From contig JAAHGS010000010.1 in the NCBI GenBank assembly GCA_010692645.1, positions 140,543-181,705 of the forward strand: DNA of 41,163 nt, written 5' to 3'. The stretch is from Symploca sp. SIO2E9. Its GTDB lineage: Bacteria; Cyanobacteriota; Cyanobacteriia; Cyanobacteriales; Coleofasciculaceae. The position numbers and the translations under genes are program-made. This document shows, one piece after another, positions 1-8,090 of the stretch (position 1 is the stretch's first letter; each line of letters begins with the position of its first letter). A model generated the notes under the pieces. The model worked only from the letters and a program-made list of their open reading frames with translations. It was not told the DNA's origin and made no database searches.

Positions 1-125
1 TGTCACAAGCACGTACACACGGGTAAATGCTCTGAGGTTCTGGAGGCTTGAGCCGGATGATGGGAAACTGTCAAGTCCGGTTCTTAGGGGGGAGAGATGC
101 GGCGACGTATGCTCTCCTACCCGAC
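1..125 (+). mobile_element. Group II intron, 3' end (domains V and VI), inserted in tnpB
   Basis: Positions 50-83 form a 34-nt group II intron domain V. An 8-bp outer stem starts with GAGCCGGA and closes with TCCGGTTC, a short distal stem is capped by a GAAA tetraloop, and the AGC triad is at nt 2-4 of the domain. It is followed by a domain VI hairpin at about 86-122 (GGAGAG paired with CTCTCC, outer GGG with CCC) with a bulged A at 119, seven nucleotides from the end if the intron stops at 125 with the usual AC. From 126 the sequence becomes perfectly normal tnpB coding sequence, in frame. Domains I-IV and any reverse transcriptase gene lie before the window. The intron is in the sense orientation of tnpB, so splicing could restore the message. 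What I see is the DV/DVI structure; the exact splice site is inferred. Confidence 0.85.
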
Positions 126-1244
126 AACAGTTGCATCAGATACTGGATGGACAACAAAGGAATCGGTAAGTACGAGTTGAGTGCATATTGCGCCGTTCTC
201 GCAAAACAATTCCCGTTTGCTGGCAAGCTTAATTCTCAAGCTCGTCAGGCTTCTGCTGAAAGAGCTTGGTCTGCCATAACTGGTTTCTACGACAACTGCA
301 AGAAAGGCAAACCAGGGAAAAAGGGTTTCCCGCGCTTTAAGAAACATCAAACTCATGGTTCTGTTGAGTACAAAACAACAGGATGGAAGCTGTCGGAAGA
401 TAGACGAACTATCACCTTCAGTGATGGCTTTAAAGCTGGAAACTTTAAACTGTGGGGGACCCGTGATTTGCACTTTTATCAGTTGAGTCAAATTAAGCGG
501 GTTCGAGTTGTGCGTCGTGCTGACGGGTACTACGTTCAGTTTTGCCTTGATATCGAACGAGTTGAGAAACGAGAACCAACGGGTAAAACCATTGGGTTGG
601 ATGTTGGTTTGACTCACTTTTACACCGACTCGGGGGGGCAAACGGTTGAAAATCCCCGTTATTTGAGAAAGTCCGAAAAAGCTCTTAAACGCTTGAGCAA
701 AAGATTTTCTCGCACCAAAAAAGCCTCGAACAATAGAGCCAAAGCGAGGAATCGCTTGAGTAGGAAGCACCTCAAGGTAAGTAGACAGCGTAAAGATTTT
801 GCCGTGAAATTGGCAAAATGCGTCATCGAGTCTAACGACTTGGTTGCCTATGAGGACTTGCAGGTGCGAAACATGGTGAAGAACACCAAGCTGTCTAAGT
901 CCATTTCTGATGCGGCATGGTCGGCTTTCCGAGATTGGTTGGAGTACTTTGGAAAGGTGTTTGGTGTGGTGACGGTAGCCGTACCACCTCACTACACCAG
1001 TGCCAACTGTTCCAACTGTAGGGGAGTCGTCAAAAAGTCGTTGAGTCAAAGAACACATCGCTGTCATCACTGTGGGTTTGTTTTAGACCGAGACTCGAAT
1101 GCGGCTCGAAACATTTTGGAACTCGCGCTTCGTACCGTGGGGCACACGGGAACGTTAAACGCCTCTGGAGATATCGACCTCTGCTTGGGTGAGGAAACTC
1201 CTCTGAGTAAGCCGAATCGTGGAAAGAGGAAGTCCAGGAAGTGA
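126..1244 (+). CDS. tnpB: TnpB (IS200/IS605 family RNA-guided nuclease), 3' exon after a group II intron
   Basis: TnpB is the accessory, RNA-guided DNA endonuclease of IS200/IS605 elements. The conserved RuvC residues are present: D in IGLDVG (codon 600-602), E in YEDL (852-854) and D in DRDSN (1092-1094). A CxxC...CxxC zinc finger (CSNC, then CHHC) lies between the last two, and the GHTG motif follows. The open frame extends back to a TTG at 48, but its first 26 codons are group II intron RNA, not protein. Recognisable TnpB starts at 126 with NSCIRYWMDNKG, which in relatives is preceded by about 30 residues ending in VR. Those must lie in the 5' exon outside the window. No TnpA is seen. The catalytic core looks intact, so a functional product would depend on splicing. 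Confidence 0.85.
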   Translation, partial: NSCIRYWMDNKGIGKYELSAYCAVLAKQFPFAGKLNSQARQASAERAWSAITGFYDNCKKGKPGKKGFPRFKKHQTHGSVEYKTTGWKLSEDRRTITFSDGFKAGNFKLWGTRDLHFYQLSQIKRVRVVRRADGYYVQFCLDIERVEKREPTGKTIGLDVGLTHFYTDSGGQTVENPRYLRKSEKALKRLSKRFSRTKKASNNRAKARNRLSRKHLKVSRQRKDFAVKLAKCVIESNDLVAYEDLQVRNMVKNTKLSKSISDAAWSAFRDWLEYFGKVFGVVTVAVPPHYTSANCSNCRGVVKKSLSQRTHRCHHCGFVLDRDSNAARNILELALRTVGHTGTLNASGDIDLCLGEETPLSKPNRGKRKSRK

Positions 1245-1250
1245 TTCTTG

Positions 1251-1285
1251 GAATCTCCGTGGCTTCAGCCCGGAGAGGATGTCAA
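1251..1285 (+). other. IS605-type right end hairpin, 3' end of the TnpB guide RNA
   Basis: Just after the tnpB stop there is a hairpin made of CTCCG, a bulged T, GGC, a TTCA loop, GCC and CGGAG, followed by AGGATGTCAA. The position and the terminal TCAA fit the right end of IS200/IS605 elements. In TnpB systems the transcript of this end is the 3' scaffold of the guide (omega) RNA, and the next bases from 1286 would be the guide. A near-identical end occurs at 1996-2029 on the other strand. Confidence 0.7.
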
Positions 1286-1328
1286 ATAAGACCTATCCAA
1301 ACCTACCCAACACTAGACTTTTCTATAC

Positions 1329-1399
1329 TAGACATCTCCAGAAACCTCGATTTAGGAAGGGTAGCATAAGGGTTCTAGCATAATTATTGGAGATGTCTA
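1329..1399. mobile_element. 71-bp MITE, TAGACATCTCCA family, copy 1
   Basis: The element is bounded by perfect 12-bp inverted repeats, TAGACATCTCCA and TGGAGATGTCTA. A second 71-bp copy at 19689-19759 differs at only four positions. There is no coding capacity. The small size, terminal inverted repeats and TA at both ends suggest a non-autonomous DNA transposon, with the parent transposase not in this window. Confidence 0.8.
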
Positions 1400-1426
1400 T
1401 TTAGTTACAGCTTTTTACCCCAGACT

Positions 1427-1888
1427 TTACTCAAATTCAAGATATGTTTCCTCTGCAACTCGTTTGAGGCGTCTGAGCTGAGCTTTCATATCATTTTTCG
1501 TCCAGATGGCAGAAAAAGTGTTGAAACCCCAGCTAACTAGAGGGTTAGGAATTTCAAACTCAAAGCGGTTGACAAGAACAGTACCACTTGGAGTTGGCTG
1601 ACACTCCCAACGATCGCGTCCCTGAAAAAATCCCTTAAACTCCCATACTACCAAACCAGGTTCTCTTTCCACAACCACGCTTTTGAGAGTAGGTTGTAAT
1701 AGGGGAATTTGAATCACAAAGCGAGAGCGACTACCGACATCTGTACTCCATTCCCCCACTGCTTCACAGCGCAAAATCGGATTGAGCCAGCGATGCATCA
1801 AAGTCTGCTCTGTGATACAGCGCTCCACAATTGTAGCACTGGCCTTGATTTGGATTGATTGTTCAAAAACTTGGGCGTTGGACATCAT
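1427..1888 (-). CDS. SRPBCC (START/polyketide cyclase-like) domain protein
   Basis: This is a 153-residue protein with the layout of the SRPBCC fold. An N-terminal strand (FEQSIQIKASATIVERCI) is followed by a helix with LMHRWLNP, then strands with the typical VVVEREPGLVVWEF and GTVLVNRFEFE, and a long C-terminal helix with MKAQLRRLKRVAEE. SRPBCC domains bind hydrophobic ligands in a cavity, and the substrate cannot be told from sequence. The length is that of a single-domain family member. Two tandem ATG codons are possible starts, and the first is used here. It stands alone between a small mobile element and a solo IS605 end, so no operon partner points to a pathway. Confidence 0.7.
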   Translation of the reverse strand: MMSNAQVFEQSIQIKASATIVERCITEQTLMHRWLNPILRCEAVGEWSTDVGSRSRFVIQIPLLQPTLKSVVVEREPGLVVWEFKGFFQGRDRWECQPTPSGTVLVNRFEFEIPNPLVSWGFNTFSAIWTKNDMKAQLRRLKRVAEETYLEFE

Positions 1889-1995
1889 TCTAAAAGCGTA
1901 TATTTCCTAGGAAAAGACAGTAAATACTTAAGTTTTGTGGTTAATTGGTTGATCAAGATAGAGTTAAACCCGCGATTTGAGGTTTAATATTCTCG

Positions 1996-2029
1996 TTGAC
2001 ATCCTCTCCTGCCAAAGGCGAGGAGAATC
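1996..2029 (-). mobile_element. Solo IS605-type right end (same family as the tnpB end at 1251)
   Basis: Read on the minus strand this is GAATC-type DNA with a stem CTCCTCGCC / GGCAGGAG closed by a short loop, followed by AGGATGTCAA. The last bases, GAGAGGATGTCAA, are identical to the end of the tnpB element at 1273-1285. No tnpB coding sequence is seen beside it. A second small hairpin (ACAGGC/GCCTGT, 2112-2133) lies about 80 bp away and could belong to the same short element. It lies in the leader of the downstream membrane protein gene. Confidence 0.6.
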
Positions 2030-2163
2030 TGAAATTGGCTGTAACCATTGTGAAGAAAGCTCTGATTCAATGAGAGGATAAGCATAATCTCTTGAGAACA
2101 GCCCAGTAAATACAGGCTTTGCTAGTTGCCTGTGCAATTGGAAAATAAGGCAAGTGCTGAAGA

Positions 2164-3855
2164 ATGGATATATATAACGATTGGGAAGGTATTGTTCAAA
2201 TTGTAGGAGTGGGTGCGCAACTTCGGGCGCAATCAATTTTGGCTCAGGGAGCAACGGCTTCAACACCGGGAGACTTTGTAGCTAGTCTCAGCGAATTTTT
2301 ACCGAATGTGCTGGGAGCTATTTTAGTCCTGCTGATTGGCATTATTGTGGCGGTGATTGCTAAAGGGATTACCAAGGGATTGCTCAATCGCACCAATATT
2401 GACAACAAAATAACTAACTGGATCACCAATCGCCAGTCAGGAGCAGATGCTCCCAAGGTAGAGGAGTGGATATCCAGCGCTGTGTTCTGGGTTGTGATTA
2501 TCTTCACTGTAGTGGCTGTTCTACAGACTCTAAAGTTGGAGGTAGTTTCCCAGCCCCTAAACAGTTTCCTTGAGCAAATTATCGGCTTCTTGCCCAAGAT
2601 ATTTGGTGCAGGAGCGCTCTTAGGTGTTGCCTGGTTACTAGCAACTGTTGTCAAGCTCTTGGTTACCGGAATACTAGGGACATTTGGTTTAGATGAGCGT
2701 CTCAACGAGCAGATAAACAGTACCTCAGACTCATCCACCAACAACCAATTGTCACTGTCACAAACAATTGGTAATTTCCTGTACTGGTTCATCTTCCTGC
2801 TATTTCTACCATCAGTTTTAAGCACTTTGGGTTTGCAGGGAACTCTGCTACCTGTGCAGGAACTGCTCAATGAAATTTTGGCAATTCTACCGAATATTTT
2901 GGGGGCAACTCTAATTGCCGTCATCGGTTGGCTAATTGCTCAAATTGTGCGACGTGTTGTCACTAATTTATTGACAGCAGCAGGTGCTGATCAGTTGGGG
3001 GATAGACTAGGTCTGAGTCCAACTACTAGCGAGAGGTCACTCTCTTGGGTTTTAGGAACAGTTGTCTACGTACTGATCTTAATTCCCGTAGCGATCGCTG
3101 CTCTCAATGAATTGCAGATTGACGCTATCTCTGGTCCAGCAATTCTGATGTTAGAGGAGATTCTTGGTGTCCTCCCCAACATCTTCTTTGCAGCGTTGAT
3201 TCTGATTATTGCCTATGCCATCGGGAGGTTTGTCAGTGAGCTAGTAACTAATATCCTGACGGGTATTGGTTTTAACAATATCTTTGAGTGGCTGGGCATA
3301 CCCTCAGCTGTCACCTCTCCCACTGAGGAAATACCAGAAGCAGAGACTACAACTCCCTCAACTGGACAACAAACTGTACTACAGACTCCAGATGATGTAA
3401 CTGCAAGGACACCGTCAGAATGGGTGGGCTTAATTGTACTTGTCGTGATCATGCTATTTGCCATTGTCGCGGCAACTGACGTTTTACAGGTTGATCCCCT
3501 GACGTTGATTGTTAGTCAGATTCTGAGCTTTGCTCTCAGAATTGTGGTAGCGCTAGTGATATTTGCCATTGGTCTATTTTTGGCGAATCTAGCTTTCAAC
3601 TTGATTACGGTAACTGGTTCACGCCAGACAAAAATTGTTGGACAGGCTGCTCGCATTGCAATTATTGCCTTAGTTACAGCGATGGCGCTCAGACAAATAG
3701 GCATTGCTAGCGACATTATTAACTTGGCTTTCGGACTACTCCTAGGAGCAGTCGCTGTTGCCATTGCCCTTTCCTTTGGTTTGGGTACTCGCGATATTGC
3801 TGCTGGCCAAGTTAGAGAATGGCTAGCCTCTTTCAAGGAAAATAAAAACGACTGA
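2164..3855 (+). CDS. Mechanosensitive ion channel-like membrane protein with repeated TM helices (CmpX-like)
   Basis: This 563-residue, very hydrophobic protein is built from repeats of a conserved helix. The pattern FLPNVLGAILVLLIG near residue 45 recurs as FLPKIFGAGALLGVAW (142), ILPNILGATLIAVIGW (241) and VLPNIFFAALILIIAY (336), with a weaker fifth unit near 455. This is the layout of the conserved TM-helix repeat family related to MscS channels. The C-terminus (GAVAVAIALSFGLGTRDIA) resembles the pore-lining MscS helix, but the chain stops there, so the large cytoplasmic beta domain of MscS is absent. A Thr/Pro/Glu-rich loop at about 383-415 separates units four and five. It probably acts in the inner membrane in osmotic or cell-envelope homeostasis, by family inference. 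No clear Shine-Dalgarno is seen. A hairpin terminator overlaps the stop codon. Confidence 0.75.
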   Translation: MDIYNDWEGIVQIVGVGAQLRAQSILAQGATASTPGDFVASLSEFLPNVLGAILVLLIGIIVAVIAKGITKGLLNRTNIDNKITNWITNRQSGADAPKVEEWISSAVFWVVIIFTVVAVLQTLKLEVVSQPLNSFLEQIIGFLPKIFGAGALLGVAWLLATVVKLLVTGILGTFGLDERLNEQINSTSDSSTNNQLSLSQTIGNFLYWFIFLLFLPSVLSTLGLQGTLLPVQELLNEILAILPNILGATLIAVIGWLIAQIVRRVVTNLLTAAGADQLGDRLGLSPTTSERSLSWVLGTVVYVLILIPVAIAALNELQIDAISGPAILMLEEILGVLPNIFFAALILIIAYAIGRFVSELVTNILTGIGFNNIFEWLGIPSAVTSPTEEIPEAETTTPSTGQQTVLQTPDDVTARTPSEWVGLIVLVVIMLFAIVAATDVLQVDPLTLIVSQILSFALRIVVALVIFAIGLFLANLAFNLITVTGSRQTKIVGQAARIAIIALVTAMALRQIGIASDIINLAFGLLLGAVAVAIALSFGLGTRDIAAGQVREWLASFKENKND

Positions 3856-3874
3856 TTCCTAATCCAGTCGTTTT
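3845..3874 (+). terminator. Terminator overlapping the channel gene stop
   Basis: A perfect 10-bp inverted repeat, AAAACGACTG and CAGTCGTTTT, is separated by a 10-nt loop that contains the stop codon region. The A-rich 5' arm and T-rich 3' arm make it usable in either direction. It most likely ends the transcript of the gene at 2164. Confidence 0.7.
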
Positions 3875-4020
3875 GTCAGTCCTGTAACAATCGGTCAATA
3901 CTTCAACACTGAAGGAGATTTGAGAAACTGAGGTGGCTAAATGCCCCTCTTTTTATTGTTCATGGTTGAGGGTTCATGGTTGATAGCGAAGATAAACTCT
4001 TAAACAAGAACCAAAATCAT

Positions 4021-5253
4021 TTAAATCTCTAACTTAATCTCCCGCTTACTAAAAGGCAAATCCTGATTGATCGCGTCAATTTCCTGCTGTTCGAGATCAT
4101 TAATTTCACCAATGTATTGACGCAAAATCTTAGTCAGGCGCTGATTATAAAATCGATGTAGACTGTAGTTAGGGGTAGCCGGGAAACCTCGACGCCGCTT
4201 GTGACGCCCACCAGCCCCAGGATCAAACATCTGAATGCCCTTCGAGATTGCCCACTCAATCGGCGTATAATAGCAAGCATCGAAATGTAAGCAGTCATAT
4301 TCTTCAAAACAACCCCAATAGCGCCCATAGAGTTGTTCTGCCTTGGTTAGACAAAACGACATACCCACTGGAGTTTGAGCATCATCCTCCCGATAGGCGG
4401 CAAACAGCAAAACGCGCTCACTGTAGCTTTGATACAACTGTTCAAAAAACTTGCGAGTCAGATACTTACTGCCCCACATAAACTTATCGCAGGTACTACT
4501 ATAAAAGCTGTAAATCATTGGAAAAAATGATTTGGGAATTTCATCTCCAATCATGGTTTCAATGCGCAAACCAGCCTTAGAGACAGCTTGACGTTCTCGC
4601 TTGATATTGCGGCGCTGATTAGCGTTGAAAACCCTTAGGTAATCATCAAAACTCTTAAAGCCCTCGTTTTGCCAAATGTAGCTGTGATGCAGCCAGCCAG
4701 TAAAGCCATGGCTTTCCATGAGTAGTCGCCATTGGGGATCAACAAACAGAAAATGACAGCTACTAATGTTGTGGCGATCGCAAAAGTGGTCAATCGCTGC
4801 TACCATGATTTCGGTCAGTTTGTCCTCATCTTCTCCTGGTGCGATTAAGAACCGATAGCCTGTTGCTGGGGTAAACGGCGTCATCCCCAAAAGCTTAGGA
4901 TAATACTCAATACCTAAGCGATAGGATAAATCAGCCCACTGGTGGTCAAAGACAAATTCTCCGTAACTGTGACCCTTAATATATAAAGGCGCAGCTGCAA
5001 TCAGCTGTTGGTCTCGCCACAGTGCCAAATGATTGGGCAACCAGCCAGTTTTGGGAATTGCACTACCAGAGGTTTCGAGATTGTTCAACCACTCCCACTC
5101 TAGAAAAGGCGTCTTCAGGGGCTGGGCAAGGGCATCCCAATCAGCTTGGGGAAGATCAGCAATCCGGTTGCTCCAGGTAACAGAATAGTCAAGCTGGGGT
5201 TGTTGAACCATGGGGGAAATCCAGGCTAAAAACTTGTTAAAATACCGCTTCAT
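4021..5253 (-). CDS. FemAB-like GNAT-family acyltransferase (PF04339, peptidoglycan biosynthesis type)
   Basis: The protein resembles the FemAB-like family (PF04339), a double-GNAT fold predicted to transfer acyl or aminoacyl groups. Recognisable blocks are the N-terminal WDALAQPLKTPFLEWEWLNNLE, the central FNANQRRNIKRERQAV, and the C-terminal HFDACYYTPIEWAI followed by DPGAGGRHKRRRGF, which is typical of the family. The acceptor is unknown. The open frame can be extended to a GTG at 5298, but that codon lies inside what looks like a dispersed repeat. I prefer ATG at 5253 (410 residues), with ATG at 5211 as alternative; neither has a good Shine-Dalgarno. It stands alone, with the kinase gene divergently placed 600 bp away. 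Confidence 0.75.
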   Translation of the reverse strand: MKRYFNKFLAWISPMVQQPQLDYSVTWSNRIADLPQADWDALAQPLKTPFLEWEWLNNLETSGSAIPKTGWLPNHLALWRDQQLIAAAPLYIKGHSYGEFVFDHQWADLSYRLGIEYYPKLLGMTPFTPATGYRFLIAPGEDEDKLTEIMVAAIDHFCDRHNISSCHFLFVDPQWRLLMESHGFTGWLHHSYIWQNEGFKSFDDYLRVFNANQRRNIKRERQAVSKAGLRIETMIGDEIPKSFFPMIYSFYSSTCDKFMWGSKYLTRKFFEQLYQSYSERVLLFAAYREDDAQTPVGMSFCLTKAEQLYGRYWGCFEEYDCLHFDACYYTPIEWAISKGIQMFDPGAGGRHKRRRGFPATPNYSLHRFYNQRLTKILRQYIGEINDLEQQEIDAINQDLPFSKREIKLEI

Positions 5254-5849
5254 TAGCTGTGTAGGGAAAGGTTTAACTAACAAAAGCCGGAGATTCACCT
5301 CGAGCGCTCGGTAGCAAACCTGCCCCTACTTTTAAGGTACAAACTTTAATATAGATTAATCTAACTTTACACTCGTTGCCCTCGTTATTGTAAAAATATC
5401 TTCTGCTCAATACTAAATAACCACCGGGGATCTGCTGGTGAAAAAAGTGCCATTGCAAGTCAAGTAATGCTCATAAATTGAACCACCTCTGACTAACCCT
5501 GCAATTTCGATAACAGAATATACTCGTAATAGGACTGACAAATGCCTCAACTACCCCCGCCGACTTCAAAGTTGCCTCAGTTATACCATTAGAGGTAAAA
5601 CCTGCTTGAGTAAGTACTACTTGCTCCCTAGTCTAAAAGCTTTGCACCTGCTACCCTCAGTAGGAAAGGCAACGCAAAGGCTTTACCCTAAAGCTAAAGC
5701 CCTTAAGGGGGGGAGTGTGCCAAGATGTAAACAAGTCCGAATCAAATCAACATCTACAGATATTACAGATATGCAGACATCACGGGTAATTCATCTACTG
5801 TATTAATTACTGTTGTTGGGTTTTCTATTTAAATTTTGAGATAAGTCCT
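5254..5849. other. Intergenic region, no convincing gene
   Basis: About 600 bp lie between divergent genes. The stretch near 5290-5340 contains CTCGAGCGCTCGGTAGC followed by pyrimidine-rich sequence and looks like dispersed intergenic repeat DNA. A 66-codon open frame at 5606-5806 has no ribosome-binding site and no protein-like composition. The promoter of the histidine kinase gene should be here, but I see no confident motif. Confidence 0.5.
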
Positions 5850-8090
5850 ATGGCTAAGCCAGGTCAATCCTCCTTTCGTCGCGTCCTACTGACACGCCTT
5901 CTGCTGTTAAGCGTGCCAGTGTTACTAGTGGGGGTATATATGACCTACAGAAAGGCGCGTACAGCGCTGCTAGACACTGCTCGCAAAAATCTAACCGAAA
6001 GTGCTCTCAGCAAAGCTCAGATGCTCCAAACATCGATTGCCTCACTCAACACTAATCTGGCAATTGCTAGTAAAAACGTAGTTCTACAGTCTCAATCTGC
6101 AAAAGCCCATCAAAGATTTATCCAGCAACTGTCTCAGGAACTACCGACTCAGATTGAGTGCGTGCAGTTGTTGGAGTTACAGACACAAAAGCTGGCTGCC
6201 AGCACTTGTGGCAATCAAGTTATAGGCAATGACAAGATGCCTCAGTGGTCCGAGCAGCAAAGTCAATCGCTCTGGGATCCTACTCAAATTGACATCAGCT
6301 CTGTACAATCTCCAACAATCACTTCTACTCAATCTAATTCCATCAGTCAACTCAGATTATTATTCAGTGTGCCGGTTTATGATCAAAACTCTCAACTTAG
6401 ATATAGCCTCAATGTCCAATCAGCTTTGCTAGAGTTAAACGAAGAAAAGGCGCAAAGGGATGCGCTCCTAACTCAAAACAATTCTAAGCCCTTGTCAGGT
6501 TATCCAGTGGTAATTAACCAAGAGGGAATTATTCTAGCCCATCGAGATTTAGAGCGAGTGGGACGCAATATTGAGCAGGAGCCCGGAGTAGTTCAGCTTC
6601 AAAATTTAGTCGAAAATGCAATTGAGGGTGAGCAGTATTTTCAGCACATACCGGAGTTTGAAAAAAATACCACCGAATCCATTGCCGGGTACTCTGCCAT
6701 TAACAGTCCAATTACCAATCAAACAGACCAAAAATGGGTGGTTTTGGCAGTTACTGACATAGATAATGCCCTAGCCAATCTCGAACAAATTCAACAAGCT
6801 CTCTATAGCTTGGGCTTCGTGATTATTGTGGCGAACTTTTTGGTAACAGTTTACGTCGCTCGTGATTTAGCGCGTCCTTTGGAAAAACTCCGAGACTATG
6901 CCTTGAATGAGTCTCACTTGCATTCTACAGACAGGATCCCCCACAACTTCAAAATTAGAGAAATCAACCAATTGTCTGAAGCCCTAGATGGAATGATTGA
7001 GCGCCTCAGAGATTGGGCAGAAGAACTAGAAACGGCTTGGAAAGAAGCGCAAACTGCTAATCAGCTAAAAAACGAGTTTCTAGCTAGTACTTCCCACGAA
7101 CTTAGAACACCACTCAATGGCATCATTGGCTGCCTGCGACTAGTAAGGGATGGCTTCTGTGATAACCGAGAAGAAGAAATAGATTTTCTACACAGGGCTG
7201 ATGATGCAGCAATCCATTTGTTGGGAATTATCAACGACGTACTTGATATTGCCAAGATTGAAGCCGGGAAGCTCTCGGTGGAGACAGAGCCAATTAATAT
7301 GCGCAAGATTCTCGATGAAGTGATTAATTTACAAGCCGTTCCCATTAAGCAGAAAGGTCTAGATTTTCATAGCAGTGACATACATGAGGTCATTCCTGTC
7401 CACGCCGATCCAGCTAAACTCAAGCAAGTATTGCTGAATGTGGTAGGCAACGCTGTCAAGTTTACTGACTCTGGCAGCATTATGATTAAAACACAGATCG
7501 AGTCTGCTACCCCCTCCAACTCAATTCCCACAGCCCAAGAGGATGACCCACAAGAAATTATTCTAGAGGAGGAGAAACCAACAAAAAACTTAGTTAATGG
7601 CGAACAACTCCAAGAAAGTCGACCCCAAATCTCTGTAGAAGATAATAATGGCAGCAATGGCTCTGAGTTCTCTATAGTCAATAACCCAGTGTCCACTCCA
7701 TCGCGCCTGATTGTCACTGTCAAGGATACAGGAATTGGTATTGATCCGACTCAACAGCACAAATTATTCCGTCCTTTTGTGATGGTTGATGGCTCAACTA
7801 CTCGCAAGCACGGTGGTACAGGTCTTGGTCTGGCTATTTCACGGAGTTTAATTGAAATGATGGGAGGTACAATTAGCCTATTTAGCGAGGGCAAGGATAA
7901 GGGTACCACAATTACTATTTCCCTACCAATGATCGAGGCTTCACTGTTGCTCTCAGGAGAATCTCAAAAATTAAGTGCTGCTAATCAGAATGGTGCTGAG
8001 GGATTGGACACTGATAATAATTCTCAATCCCAGTCTGGGCCGAGTCAAGTTAAGTCGCCTCTAGAGACTGATAAGCTCTCACCTATCTAG
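5850..8090 (+). CDS. Membrane-bound sensor histidine kinase (Cache-HAMP-HisKA-HATPase)
   Basis: This 746-residue hybrid of membrane sensor and kinase has TM1 at about 12-32, a periplasmic double-Cache-like region to about 315 (SGYPVVINQEGIILAHRD is typical), TM2 at about 317-337 and a HAMP region (RDLARPLEKLRDYA). The HisKA domain follows with the phosphoacceptor His416 in STSHELRTPLNGIIG. The ATPase domain has N534 in the N box (NVVGNAVKFTDSG), DTGIGID at 626-632, an F box (LFRPFVMVDG) and GGTGLGLAIS at about 655. Between the N and G1 boxes there is an acidic, Ser/Asn-rich insert of about 70 residues (550-618), unusually long for the family. The C-terminal 50 residues are low complexity. There is no receiver domain and no adjacent response regulator, so it is an orphan kinase. 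Its stop overlaps the convergent oxidoreductase gene by 12 bp. Confidence 0.9.
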   Translation: MAKPGQSSFRRVLLTRLLLLSVPVLLVGVYMTYRKARTALLDTARKNLTESALSKAQMLQTSIASLNTNLAIASKNVVLQSQSAKAHQRFIQQLSQELPTQIECVQLLELQTQKLAASTCGNQVIGNDKMPQWSEQQSQSLWDPTQIDISSVQSPTITSTQSNSISQLRLLFSVPVYDQNSQLRYSLNVQSALLELNEEKAQRDALLTQNNSKPLSGYPVVINQEGIILAHRDLERVGRNIEQEPGVVQLQNLVENAIEGEQYFQHIPEFEKNTTESIAGYSAINSPITNQTDQKWVVLAVTDIDNALANLEQIQQALYSLGFVIIVANFLVTVYVARDLARPLEKLRDYALNESHLHSTDRIPHNFKIREINQLSEALDGMIERLRDWAEELETAWKEAQTANQLKNEFLASTSHELRTPLNGIIGCLRLVRDGFCDNREEEIDFLHRADDAAIHLLGIINDVLDIAKIEAGKLSVETEPINMRKILDEVINLQAVPIKQKGLDFHSSDIHEVIPVHADPAKLKQVLLNVVGNAVKFTDSGSIMIKTQIESATPSNSIPTAQEDDPQEIILEEEKPTKNLVNGEQLQESRPQISVEDNNGSNGSEFSIVNNPVSTPSRLIVTVKDTGIGIDPTQQHKLFRPFVMVDGSTTRKHGGTGLGLAISRSLIEMMGGTISLFSEGKDKGTTITISLPMIEASLLLSGESQKLSAANQNGAEGLDTDNNSQSQSGPSQVKSPLETDKLSPI

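Noticed and set aside
48-125. N-terminal extension of tnpB from a TTG at 48
   Set aside because: The bases are group II intron domains V and VI, so they are structural RNA and not coding.
117-1070. Long open frame on the minus strand through tnpB
   Set aside because: It is a shadow of the tnpB frame; its translation has no family pattern.
1964-2266. 100-codon minus-strand frame
   Set aside because: It runs through an IS605 end hairpin and overlaps the channel gene start; no protein-like pattern.
5606-5806. 66-codon frame before the histidine kinase
   Set aside because: No ribosome-binding site and low protein likeness.
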